From CAYZJV01 sp964616275 (GTDB lineage Bacteria; Spirochaetota; Spirochaetia; Sphaerochaetales; Sphaerochaetaceae), in NCBI GenBank assembly GCA_964616275.1, contig CAZTUL010000016.1, positions 1-37,182 of the forward strand: a stretch of 37,182 nucleotides of DNA, written 5' to 3'. Made by a program: the position numbers and the translations under genes. Positions 1 through 7,939 of this stretch are shown here, in pieces; within the stretch, counting starts at the first letter, position 1, and each line of letters opens with the position of its first letter. A model generated the notes under the pieces. That model ran no database searches and was not told where the DNA came from. It saw nothing but the letters and a program-made list of their open reading frames with translations.

Positions 1-33
1 ATTAAAAAATTTTATGAATTTTTCATCTATCTA

Positions 34-62
34 TTGACATAAGTACCTAGTTTTGGTATGGT
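34..62 (+). promoter_or_regulatory. Sigma-70-type promoter for the secreted protein gene
   Basis: A perfect -35 box TTGACA (34-39) is followed by a 17-nt spacer and a -10-like TATGGT (57-62). Transcription would start near 69, leaving a leader of about 68 nt before the ATG at 137. This also argues against translation starting at the in-frame TTG at 53, which lies upstream of the likely transcript start. Confidence 0.6.
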
Positions 63-136
63 ATGGTCATCACCAAGAAATGGTGAACTTGAAATTGAAT
101 AGAAATGACCGTGAAGGTCTACTAAGGAGTTATACA

Positions 137-685
137 ATGAAAAAGGCTATTGCAATCTTAATCGTACTGCTCGTAACTGGAATCGCTTTTGCTGCTGGTC
201 CTGCCTCTGGTGAATTAGCTGTCACTACATCAGTAACCGGCTTTGAAGGTATTAAGTTGTCACTCGAAAATGGCGTTTCACAGATTGCTGATTGGAATAA
301 CCTTGGAACCGACACCCTGCCTCTTGATCTTGGTGATGATGACGGAACCGCTGCTCCCAGTGGAACGTTCTATGTGAATCTGAGAACCAATAAGGCTGCT
401 GCAATCACTATCGGTTTTTCAGGTGCTAAGCTGACTGCTGGTCTTGCAACTGAAGTTGATTATACCATTGCTGCTGTTGCGGGAACTGGGTATACCAGTG
501 TAGGAACCTTCAATACCGCAGCAAGTACTGAATCTACCAACGTGATTGAGTTTACTGCAGCTTCCAATGGTGCACGAGTAGTCCCTGCTGAAGTAGCGAT
601 TGCCGTTGATCAGGATACTTGGGAATTGGCTATGGAAGGTGACTATGAAACCACCGTTACGGTGAGCATTGTATCTGGCAGCTGA
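137..685 (+). CDS. Small secreted protein of unknown function
   Basis: This 182-aa protein begins with a clear Sec signal peptide: MKK, a hydrophobic stretch (about residues 5-17) and an AFA-type signal peptidase I site near residue 19. The mature part is rich in Thr, Ala, Gly and Val, has no cysteine, and shows short alternating hydrophobic stretches. It ends in TVTVSIVSGS, which suggests a beta-rich exported domain. There is no lipobox, so it is probably periplasmic, outer-membrane associated or released. I chose the ATG at 137 because AAGGAG (124-129) sits 7 nt upstream and the signal peptide starts there; the frame is open back to a TTG at 53 but that has no ribosome site. It is a single-gene unit with a strong -35 box and a terminator. 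I do not recognise the family. The overall look resembles small major surface or pilin-like proteins, but this is inference only. Confidence 0.75.
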   Translation: MKKAIAILIVLLVTGIAFAAGPASGELAVTTSVTGFEGIKLSLENGVSQIADWNNLGTDTLPLDLGDDDGTAAPSGTFYVNLRTNKAAAITIGFSGAKLTAGLATEVDYTIAAVAGTGYTSVGTFNTAASTESTNVIEFTAASNGARVVPAEVAIAVDQDTWELAMEGDYETTVTVSIVSGS

Positions 686-722
686 TTGAACTTGAATTGA
701 ATACCATATAGCAAGAACCAAG

Positions 723-759
723 AAACCGTCACAAGATTAACATTGTGACGGTTTTTTTT
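723..759 (+). terminator. Rho-independent terminator of the secreted protein gene
   Basis: A 10-bp stem (ACCGTCACAA pairing with TTGTGACGGT, about 725-734 and 743-752) encloses an 8-nt loop and is followed by eight Ts (752-759). It lies between two convergent genes. On the minus strand the hairpin is followed by only a short mixed T run, so it should act mainly on plus-strand transcripts. Confidence 0.9.
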
Positions 760-781
760 ATATCTCTAAAACGGATGTTAA

Positions 782-2947
782 CTAGGGAAGAACGGAAAAG
801 TGTTGAAGTCCTTCTATAACCCCACCGGCAAATGAACGCTGAGCAAAGTAGAGGTTCTTTTGTTTTTTCAGCACATCCAGGGAGGGTTCATGATTTGCGA
901 CAATAATACCTTTTAACGGTTTTATCAGCATATCTGCATCATTACCTGAATCACCCGCTGTTATCACGGATGTAAGATCTATATGCCACTTCCATGCAAT
1001 ATACTTAACAGCTGTCCCTTTCGATGCACGATACGGAAGGATATCAAGAAACTGATTGTGAGAAAGCACAATATGCCAGGAAGATCTTGTTTGATTGAGT
1101 GCATCACGGATTCTCCGTACCAGTGATTCAATATCATCCTGCTTTTGTACATTGTAACTGACTTTGAATGCTCGTTGTGCATCAGCTTCAGGCTGTAATT
1201 CAAGCTCCTGAAATGAATCGAGGGCTTCTCGGATACGTTCTGGATGCCAACGACGACGAATATAGTGAGCCCATCCTTTATCCGCAATTAAATCCTCTCC
1301 GTAAAAGACCTCTGAACCGACTGATGTTATTAGAACATCGGGTTGAGGAAGGTTGTACTGCTCCAGAATTGCCTTTGCTGAATCAATGCTTCGTCCTGTA
1401 GCAATACCAAAGCCTAGAGTCTCTTTGTGTTGAGCGAGGAGAGCTCTCAGTTCTTCAATAGCCTGTGCATCACCGGTGAGTGTGTTATCAATATCACTTA
1501 CCAACAAGTATCTGATTGAGCTCATTCGCTTTGCCATACTTCGCTCATAGCGGGCAGATGGAGTTTTCTTCTCGCTGTGTTCTGTAAGTACTCGACTCAG
1601 ATGTTCAAGGTAGGTATCACAGTGCGTCTTCCAGTTGTATACCTCTCTGATACGCTCAACGCCGTGTCGGGATAACGTATCCCATAATTCGGAATCGGTT
1701 AAAATCTCATAAATACTATCACGTATAGCATCTGGATTAGCTATGTCCACCAAGACACCGCTGTCACAATTCTTTCTGATGTCCTGAACTCCACCCTTAT
1801 CGGTTCCAATAAAAGGCAAACCTACTGCAGAAGCCTCTATAAAGGTCAATCCAAAATTCTCCAAGGCAGCAGCACTTACAAACACTCCCCGCTTCATGGC
1901 TGCAATACGATAAAGCTCAGGGACATCTCTTTCAGGGTTATGGTGCTTAGGAATTGCCATCTTTCCATACAGATCGTATCGATCCATGAGGAGCAACATA
2001 TCGGTAAGAACCTGCTTCTCACCCTCTTCCATACTATTGATATCTTCACGTATTCCGGCGAAAATCGCTAGGTTTGCTATAGCCTGCAGATTTTTGCTTC
2101 TCCCATATATATCTATGAGTACATCAATATTCTTTCGGGCTTCAGGCCTACACAATGCCATGATGAGTGGTTTTTCAGGGACAGTAAAAAATCGCTGCAA
2201 CTCTCGCATCATATTGAACTGTGCAAGTTTTTGTTCTTCCGTGATTGAGGGATCCTGTATTTCGTAATGATAAAAAGGAAAGAATTTTTCAAGGTTCAAT
2301 CCTGGAGGTATTACCGTAAACTTATCAAGAACACGATTTTCATAGGAACTATAGAGCTCCTCACGCTCATAATTTGTACTGGTTATTACCATATCGGCTT
2401 TTCGGATTGCCCGTTCTTCATGATCAATTCTGGTGGCCATGCTGTAATAATCTTGAATTCGTTCTTCGGAAACACCGATTGATGAGAGATACTCATATTT
2501 ATTTCTTCCCAGTGAATGTCCAGTAAACACAAGCGGGGTGTGGAAATAACTGGCAATCTCCGTTGCAATATAACCTCCATCCGCATAATGACCATGAATA
2601 ACATCGGGAACCCGCTGTTCTGCTCTAAAAAACTCAATCAGATTATCGACATATTCATCTAAATGAGGCCATAACCGCTCTTTTCGTATATACTTGACTC
2701 CGCCACAGGGAAGACGAACAATTCGTGCTCCTTCACCCACTTGTTCGAACGGTTGATTGTAATCGTCACTCAACCGCTTATCTCCAATCTTCCTCGTGAA
2801 TAAATCCACCTCAACATCTTCTCGTGTTGACAACTCCTTCATGAGATCTATCACATACCTGGTCTGACCTCCGGTATCTGCATCACGCCCCATCTCAATG
2901 TTGTCATTACGCACCAAACCATGGATGTTGATAATTGCTATATACAT
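782..2947 (-). CDS. sps: Sucrose-phosphate synthase with fused sucrose-phosphatase (HAD) domain
   Basis: This cytoplasmic 721-aa enzyme should make sucrose-6-phosphate from UDP-glucose and fructose-6-phosphate. Residues 1 to about 460 form a GT-B glycosyltransferase of the sucrose-phosphate synthase type: the N-terminal loop has DTGGQTRYV, and the C-terminal half has the EAxAxGLP region typical of retaining GT4 enzymes (here EASAVGLPFIGTDKGG). From about residue 475 a HAD hydrolase domain follows, with the nucleophile motif DIDNT near residue 485 and GDSGND near 667. Both are intact, so the protein could also remove the phosphate and release free sucrose. Cyanobacterial two-domain enzymes have nearly the same length (about 720 aa), some with a degenerate phosphatase. 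The ATG follows AGAGG at a 6-nt spacing. A universal stress protein gene lies 85 nt upstream on the same strand. Sucrose as an osmolyte would suit a saline habitat (inference). Confidence 0.9.
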   Translation of the reverse strand: MYIAIINIHGLVRNDNIEMGRDADTGGQTRYVIDLMKELSTREDVEVDLFTRKIGDKRLSDDYNQPFEQVGEGARIVRLPCGGVKYIRKERLWPHLDEYVDNLIEFFRAEQRVPDVIHGHYADGGYIATEIASYFHTPLVFTGHSLGRNKYEYLSSIGVSEERIQDYYSMATRIDHEERAIRKADMVITSTNYEREELYSSYENRVLDKFTVIPPGLNLEKFFPFYHYEIQDPSITEEQKLAQFNMMRELQRFFTVPEKPLIMALCRPEARKNIDVLIDIYGRSKNLQAIANLAIFAGIREDINSMEEGEKQVLTDMLLLMDRYDLYGKMAIPKHHNPERDVPELYRIAAMKRGVFVSAAALENFGLTFIEASAVGLPFIGTDKGGVQDIRKNCDSGVLVDIANPDAIRDSIYEILTDSELWDTLSRHGVERIREVYNWKTHCDTYLEHLSRVLTEHSEKKTPSARYERSMAKRMSSIRYLLVSDIDNTLTGDAQAIEELRALLAQHKETLGFGIATGRSIDSAKAILEQYNLPQPDVLITSVGSEVFYGEDLIADKGWAHYIRRRWHPERIREALDSFQELELQPEADAQRAFKVSYNVQKQDDIESLVRRIRDALNQTRSSWHIVLSHNQFLDILPYRASKGTAVKYIAWKWHIDLTSVITAGDSGNDADMLIKPLKGIIVANHEPSLDVLKKQKNLYFAQRSFAGGVIEGLQHFSVLP

Positions 2948-2973
2948 GTATTACCTCTTCTTATGTAGCTGTA

Positions 2974-3002
2974 AGCATCCCATATATTGTGAGAACTGTC
3001 AA
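2974..3002 (-). promoter_or_regulatory. Possible promoter of sps
   Basis: On the minus strand a perfect TTGACA (complement of 2997-3002) is followed, after 17 nt, by a poor -10 hexamer GATGCT (2974-2979). It lies in the 85-nt gap between the universal stress gene and sps. The weak -10 makes this uncertain; co-transcription from the upstream gene is an alternative. Confidence 0.35.
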
Positions 3003-3032
3003 ATTAGGATACATTAATCGTCACCATTAAAA

Positions 3033-3911
3033 CTATTCATGCTTAATGGGTATGAGCATAACGGGAACTTGTGCACGTCTCGCCACATATTGACTCACAC
3101 TTCCAACAAATAATTCTTTGAAGAAACCTCTCCCTTGCGTGCCCATCATAACCAAGGTAGCTCCTCCAGATTCGAGCTCATGCATAATCTCTGTATGCGG
3201 GCTTCCGTACACGAGCTTACAGGTCACTCGGACAGTCTTAGGAGCTACAAGTCTCTCTTTCAATTCCTGTAATCGTTGTTCATCTACACGATTAAATTCA
3301 TCCAATCTGTCCACCAGGTGTGGTTCAATGTGACTTCGATCCTGCACATGCAGTAACGTAACATGTGAGACATTCCCACTATCAAGCAATCGCTCCAAAT
3401 GGACAAAGGCACTGTCAGCACCAGTGGAAAAATCGGTGGTGTACAAAATGTGTTTTGTCACTGGAGAGGAAATGCCGGTTACAGAGAGATGTCTCTGCTC
3501 ATCCACAGACAACCGGATAATAATCAGTGGCTTTTTTGTCCCGAGCATCACTTCATGAGCAACACCCCCAAGAAAAGCACCACCTACGAGCGATCTGCCC
3601 TGCGACCCGACGACTACAAGGGGATACCCCTCCTCTTCGGCAATCCGGTTGATCTCCCGCTTTGCAGAACCAGGAGAAATTCTCGATTCAACCACGAAAC
3701 CGAGGTCCTCCAACACCTCTTTTTGCCGCTCAATCGCCTCTGTCTGTATAGTAGCAACATAGGGAAATACCTCAGAAGCAACTTCCTGATAATCGGGACA
3801 CTGAAGTAATAATATGGAAGAAACGCCAAATTCTTTGAGAAAGGCAAGATGTTTCACCATAATGTCGGAAGCCTCTGAAAGATCCGTTGCAATAATTGCT
3901 CGTTCCATCAT
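3033..3911 (-). CDS. Universal stress protein with two tandem Usp domains
   Basis: This 292-aa cytoplasmic protein has two UspA-type Rossmann-like domains: residues 1 to about 145, beginning MERAIIATDLSEAS, and about 150 to 292, beginning ILYTTDFSTGADSAF. Each ends with an ATP-binding type loop. The second (GTQGRGFFKELFVGSVS) fits the G-x2-G-x9-G-S/T pattern; the first (GSQGRSLVGGAFLGGVA) has Gly-Val at the last position, so nucleotide binding there is less certain. The start was set at 3911 because GGAGGTGAG lies just upstream. The next ATG (3908) is equally well placed, and an in-frame extension to 3950 lacks a ribosome site. It is divergent from the hydrogenase operon and lies upstream of sps. 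Usp proteins act in stress survival, but the exact role cannot be read from sequence. Confidence 0.88.
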   Translation of the reverse strand: MMERAIIATDLSEASDIMVKHLAFLKEFGVSSILLLQCPDYQEVASEVFPYVATIQTEAIERQKEVLEDLGFVVESRISPGSAKREINRIAEEEGYPLVVVGSQGRSLVGGAFLGGVAHEVMLGTKKPLIIIRLSVDEQRHLSVTGISSPVTKHILYTTDFSTGADSAFVHLERLLDSGNVSHVTLLHVQDRSHIEPHLVDRLDEFNRVDEQRLQELKERLVAPKTVRVTCKLVYGSPHTEIMHELESGGATLVMMGTQGRGFFKELFVGSVSQYVARRAQVPVMLIPIKHE

Positions 3912-3976
3912 ACTCACCTCCCATGGCAGGAATTGAGATTCACATTCCAACTACAACATAATCCGCCTCTACAACA

Positions 3977-4006
3977 AGTATAACGACTGAGGTGCGGTAA
4001 AGTCAA
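3977..4006 (-). promoter_or_regulatory. Sigma-70-type promoter of the universal stress gene
   Basis: Read on the minus strand: TTGACT (complement of 4001-4006), an 18-nt spacer, then TATACT (complement of 3977-3982). Both hexamers match the consensus at five of six positions. The start would leave a leader of about 60 nt. Confidence 0.55.
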
Positions 4007-4143
4007 AACTTTCTCAGTTCGCATACTACATATCATTCATAGCGATTTACACCTCAACAAACTCACATACACGCATTTTTTAAAATATGTGCAAAAATTC
4101 AGTGATTATTATTTTTATAGTACTGATATATAACATATTTGTT

Positions 4144-4172
4144 TTGATTTCTGGCATTTTGTATTGTAATAT
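4144..4172 (+). promoter_or_regulatory. Promoter of the hydrogenase operon
   Basis: TTGATT (4144-4149), a 17-nt spacer and TAATAT (4167-4172) form a plausible sigma-70 promoter, four of six matches each. Transcription would start near 4179, about 55 nt before the hydC ATG. The -10 box lies inside the palindrome at 4164-4179. Confidence 0.5.
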
Positions 4173-4179
4173 GTTACAA
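4164..4179. promoter_or_regulatory. Palindromic candidate operator over the hydrogenase -10 box
   Basis: TTGTAATATGTTACAA is a perfect inverted repeat (TTGTAA, 4-nt centre, TTACAA). It covers the -10 box and the expected start site, where a bound protein would block RNA polymerase. The half-sites resemble those of the NADH-sensing repressor Rex (TTGTGAA or TTGTTAA with a 4-nt centre) but are one base shorter, so a Rex or Crp/Fnr-type regulator is only a suggestion. Confidence 0.5.
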
Positions 4180-4233
4180 GAAGCACATTAAAATTGTATC
4201 CATCAAAGAAAATGCTAAAAAAGGAGTGCATAT

Positions 4234-4791
4234 ATGGCACACAGAGCAATGGTGGATCCTACAGTATCCACTTCTTCTCAGCATGATGAACAACTGGATC
4301 AACTTTTCCCGATTATCGACGATATCATCACACAGTATCGAGGGACAAAAGGTGCGCTCATCCCAGTCTTACAGTCGGTTCAGAATCTTGTGGGGTATCT
4401 TCCAAAAGAGGTCCTTGTACATGTAAGCGAGGCACTTTCGATTCCATACAGTGAAGTAGCCGGTGTGGTCACATTTTATTCATTCTTCACTACCACACCG
4501 CGGGGAAAGCATACAGTTCGTGTCTGCCTCGGTACGGCCTGTTATGTTCGGGGTGGAAAGGAGGTCCTAGAAGCAATAAGTAAAGAACTAGGAATACAAG
4601 TTGGACAGACCACAGAAGATCGACAGTTTTCACTTGAAATTGGACGATGCTTTGGAGCGTGCGGTCTTGCACCAGTGGTGATGATTGACGATAACGTGCA
4701 TCAACAAGTAAAAGTGACACGCATCAAGCAACTGCTTGAGGCATATAGATCTGTAGGAGACGAGGAGGCAGAGTATGAAGAAACTACGTAA
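4234..4791 (+). CDS. hydC: [FeFe] hydrogenase NuoE-like [2Fe-2S] subunit (HydC)
   Basis: This 185-aa protein is a NuoE / HydC / HndA-type subunit. A helical N-terminal region (about residues 22-85) leads into a thioredoxin-fold ferredoxin. The four cluster cysteines are present as C-x4-C (CLGTACYV) and C-x3-C (CFGACGLAP). In the known trimeric hydrogenases this subunit relays electrons next to the flavin subunit. AAGGAG at 4221-4226 lies 7 nt before the ATG. Its 3' end overlaps hydB by 17 nt, implying translational coupling. It is the first gene of a three-gene operon with its own promoter and palindromic operator. The C-terminal tail is very acidic. Confidence 0.92.
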   Translation: MAHRAMVDPTVSTSSQHDEQLDQLFPIIDDIITQYRGTKGALIPVLQSVQNLVGYLPKEVLVHVSEALSIPYSEVAGVVTFYSFFTTTPRGKHTVRVCLGTACYVRGGKEVLEAISKELGIQVGQTTEDRQFSLEIGRCFGACGLAPVVMIDDNVHQQVKVTRIKQLLEAYRSVGDEEAEYEETT

Positions 4792-7700
4792 TGTGCAGGC
4801 ATATATACGTGAATCAGATATACTCATAAACCAGGCCGAGAAGAATTCTCAAAATCGAGCTATTCTTGTCTGTACCGGCGGAGGGTGTATTGCCAGTGGC
4901 TCGTTAGATCTTCTCACCGCCTTCAAGCACTCCTTAGCCGAAATGAAATTGGATATTCCTGTACTTGGAACAGGATGCATGGGCCCGTGTTCCAAGGGTC
5001 CTGTTGTAAGGATTCTTCCAGAGAATATACTCTATCAACATGTTTCAGCAACTCATGTCGAACAGATTATTACCGAACATATTGTGAACGGAAAGCCGGT
5101 TGAATCGCTTCTGTTCATGAACGACCACCCGGAAACTGTAGTACATCATGATTCTGAATCAGTTTTTCTTAGCCCGCAACGTAAAATAGTCCTGAGAAAT
5201 TGTGGCCGTATCGACCCTCTTTCAATTGAATCATACATAGCACAGAGAGGGTATCGTGGATTTGTTCGAGCATTAACAGAACTCTCAAAAAAAGAGATTA
5301 TCGACACAGTAAAGGAATCAGGATTAAAAGGTCGTGGAGGTGCGGGATTTCCTACCTGGATGAAATGGCAGTTTACTTCAGAAGCTCATGGAGAAGAAAA
5401 ATACGTATTGTGTAATGCCGATGAGGGTGATCCTGGAGTTTTTATGGATCGCTCGGTTCTTGAAGGAGATCCTCACAGCATTATTGAAGGAATGGCTATC
5501 GCAGCATATGCCGTTGGTGCAAGTCAAGGATACGTATATGTACGTGCCGAATATCCTTTAGCGGTTGCTCGACTTACAAAAGCAATTGAACAGGCTCAAT
5601 CGGCAGGACTTCTTGGAAATAACATTTTAGGAACTGATTTTAGTTTTAATCTTGAAATTCGTATGGGTTCTGGAGCTTTCGTATGTGGTGAAGAGACAGC
5701 CCTTATCAATTCGATTGAAGGAAAACGGGGAGAACCAAGACCGAGGCCGCCATTCCCTGCACAAAAAGGACTGTGGAACTGCCCTACACTGCTTAACAAT
5801 GTAGAGACCTATGCTAATGTAGCTCCAATCATTGACCATGGAGCCAGCTGGTATAACGTCATAGGAACCGACTCAAGCAAAGGAACAAAAGTCTTCGCGT
5901 TAGCAGGTGCTGTGCGAACTACAGGACTTGTTGAAATTCCTATAGGAACGTCCTTAGGGGATCTCGTATTTTCGATTGGCGGTGGAATTAAACAAGGTCG
6001 AGCCTTCAAGGCGGCCCAGATTGGTGGGCCATCGGGAGGATGTATACCGAAAGAGCACCTTTCAGTTCCACTCGATTACGAACCTCTAAAGAATCTTGGA
6101 GCGATAATGGGTTCCGGTGGTCTTATCGTTCTCGATGATCAAGCATGTATGGTTGATGTAGCCCGTTATTTTTTAGAATTTGTGCAAGAAGAATCATGTG
6201 GTAAATGTGTCCCGTGTCGCGTAGGAACCAAACGCATGTTGGAGATTCTGGAACGTATCTGTAATGGTGAAGGAGAACTTCAAGATATTGATCGGCTCAT
6301 AGAATTAGGCACGTGGATTAAAGAGACATCACTCTGTGGTTTGGGACAGACCGCACCAAATCCTGTACTATCGACTATCCGTCATTTTAGACATGAATAC
6401 GAGGCACATATACGAGATCGTCACTGTGAGGCAGGCGTTTGTCCAAGCCTTGTCCGTGCTCCATGTCAAAGTGCCTGCCCCGCACATGTCGACATCCCTG
6501 GATTTGTATCTCTCGTCGGAGAAGGTCGATACGCAGAGGCTCTCCTACTCCATCGAGAACGAAATCCTCTTGCTGCAATCTGTTCACGCGTCTGTTTTCA
6601 CACATGTGAAGATAAATGCAGACGTGCTGGTTTAGATGAATCAGTGAGCATCCGTAGTGTTAAACGATATCTGGTTGATCAAGAGGTAATTGTGCAGATA
6701 CCCGAAGTAAGACAGAACGATACGAACGCAAAAAAAGCGATTACTATCGTTGGAGCGGGACCTGCAGGCCTCTCATGTGCCTATTTCCTGGCACGTTTGG
6801 GTTATAAACCAAAAATTATGGAATCATCGGTTCGTCCTGGAGGAATGTTGGTACAGACAATTCCAGCATACCGCCTTCCCCGAGAAACTATGGCCAGAGA
6901 AATTCGTATGATTGAACGCATGGGTGTCGAGATTGTTACTGAACAGACCCTGGGCACAGATTTCACCCTGCAAAGTCTTATCGACCGTAAAGAAGATGCA
7001 ATTTTCTTGGGGATAGGAGCTCCTGACGCTCTCTCTATGGGGTTACCTGGTGAAGATGCAGCGGGTGTAGTTCAAGCAGTGCCATTTCTACAAAAGTACA
7101 ACATTCGCGGTTCGGTGGAAGTCGGCGACACAGTCGTAGTTATTGGCGGTGGAAATGCTGCAATAGATGCTGCAAGGACAGCACTGCGACTTGGTTCCCG
7201 TTCGGTAACCATTGTGTATAGAAGAAGTCAGGAAGAGATGCCTGCGTACGAGGAAGAGGTCGCAGAGGCTATTCAGGAGGGAGTCACAATAAGTTGTCTA
7301 ACCCAGCCGGTAGAGATCCTGAAAGACTCAAAAGGACATGTAAAAGCCGTGCACTGCCTCAGGATGGGGCTCGGTTCCTTTGATGCAACAGGAAGGCGAA
7401 GACCACTCGCACAGAGCCAAGATCCGCTCACAATCAATGCTGATCAAGTGATTCTGGCAATAGGGCAACGTCTCGATATTACCAAACTTGTAGGAAATGT
7501 ATCGCTTATGTTGAATGATAAAAACTTCATTGCAACAGATCCTGTTACTGGAGCAACAAGTATACCAATAGTTTTTGCAGGTGGAGATTGCACAAACGGA
7601 CCATCGTCGGTAGTTGAGGCAATAGCTGCTGGAGAGCGTGCTGCCGTTGGAATCGATACACTACTTACAGGAGAGAATCATGCATTCTGGCGATACGAGA

Positions 7701-7939
7701 AGATAACTGAAACAAACTACGATCCCGATGAAGAAATCTCCTCAGAAAAACGTGCACCAGTACGACAAATTCCCGTAGAACGGCGAAAACATAACTTCGA
7801 AGAGGTGGAACTCCCATGGTCAGAAGCTGTGGCAATCGCTCAAGCACACCGTTGCCTGCGGTGTGATTACGGGAAACATATCAATGAGAACCCTGAAGCT
7901 CTCAGTACTGAAAAGAGAAAGGAGGGTGCCCATGCTTGA
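4775..7939 (+). CDS. hydB: Hydrogenase NuoF-like subunit fused to a GltD-like NADPH oxidoreductase
   Basis: This 1054-aa protein joins two enzymes. Residues about 25-110 are a [2Fe-2S] thioredoxin-like domain (C-x4-C in CTGGGC, C-x3-C in CMGPC). Residues about 145-540 are NuoF/HydB: the NADH site GRGGAGFP (~187), the FMN site NADEGDPG, an SLBB part, and the [4Fe-4S] site ESCGKCVPC (~472) with its distal Cys in SLCGLG. Where Thermotoga HydB ends in a 2[4Fe-4S] ferredoxin, this one continues (~560-1030) as a complete GltD/NfnB-type module: a Cys-rich N-terminal Fe-S region (CQSACPAHVDIP then CSRVCFHTCEDKC), the FAD loop GAGPAGLS (~659), a second dinucleotide loop GGGNAAID (~790), and GGDCTNGPSSVVEAI. 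It ends with the CLRC motif usual in GltD-like proteins. The fusion predicts two nucleotide sites, NADH at FMN and NADPH at FAD, feeding one hydrogenase (inference). It overlaps hydC by 17 nt and hydA by 8 nt. Confidence 0.93.
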   Translation: MKKLRNVQAYIRESDILINQAEKNSQNRAILVCTGGGCIASGSLDLLTAFKHSLAEMKLDIPVLGTGCMGPCSKGPVVRILPENILYQHVSATHVEQIITEHIVNGKPVESLLFMNDHPETVVHHDSESVFLSPQRKIVLRNCGRIDPLSIESYIAQRGYRGFVRALTELSKKEIIDTVKESGLKGRGGAGFPTWMKWQFTSEAHGEEKYVLCNADEGDPGVFMDRSVLEGDPHSIIEGMAIAAYAVGASQGYVYVRAEYPLAVARLTKAIEQAQSAGLLGNNILGTDFSFNLEIRMGSGAFVCGEETALINSIEGKRGEPRPRPPFPAQKGLWNCPTLLNNVETYANVAPIIDHGASWYNVIGTDSSKGTKVFALAGAVRTTGLVEIPIGTSLGDLVFSIGGGIKQGRAFKAAQIGGPSGGCIPKEHLSVPLDYEPLKNLGAIMGSGGLIVLDDQACMVDVARYFLEFVQEESCGKCVPCRVGTKRMLEILERICNGEGELQDIDRLIELGTWIKETSLCGLGQTAPNPVLSTIRHFRHEYEAHIRDRHCEAGVCPSLVRAPCQSACPAHVDIPGFVSLVGEGRYAEALLLHRERNPLAAICSRVCFHTCEDKCRRAGLDESVSIRSVKRYLVDQEVIVQIPEVRQNDTNAKKAITIVGAGPAGLSCAYFLARLGYKPKIMESSVRPGGMLVQTIPAYRLPRETMAREIRMIERMGVEIVTEQTLGTDFTLQSLIDRKEDAIFLGIGAPDALSMGLPGEDAAGVVQAVPFLQKYNIRGSVEVGDTVVVIGGGNAAIDAARTALRLGSRSVTIVYRRSQEEMPAYEEEVAEAIQEGVTISCLTQPVEILKDSKGHVKAVHCLRMGLGSFDATGRRRPLAQSQDPLTINADQVILAIGQRLDITKLVGNVSLMLNDKNFIATDPVTGATSIPIVFAGGDCTNGPSSVVEAIAAGERAAVGIDTLLTGENHAFWRYEKITETNYDPDEEISSEKRAPVRQIPVERRKHNFEEVELPWSEAVAIAQAHRCLRCDYGKHINENPEALSTEKRKEGAHA

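Larger units (their letters stand above)
3912..4233. other. Divergent AT-rich control region (usp / hydrogenase)
   Basis: This 322-nt stretch has no plausible gene. It holds a minus-strand promoter for the universal stress gene (3977-4006), a plus-strand promoter for the hydrogenase operon (4144-4172), a 16-bp palindrome over that promoter's -10 box (4164-4179), and the ribosome site AAGGAG (4221-4226). The middle part (about 4070-4140) is very AT-rich and otherwise featureless. Confidence 0.7.

Noticed and set aside
53..136. N-terminal extension of the secreted protein from a TTG at 53
   Set aside because: It lies in and before the promoter's -10 box, has no ribosome site, and would bury the signal peptide inside the protein.
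419..721. Minus-strand ORF of 100 codons antisense to the secreted protein gene
   Set aside because: It is a shadow frame with no start signal, covers the coding region of a gene with a clear signal peptide, and has Ser/Asn/Cys-rich low-quality composition.
4164..4179. Firm annotation as a Rex operator
   Set aside because: Each half-site lacks one base of the Rex consensus and no rex gene is present in the window, so it is listed only as a candidate operator.
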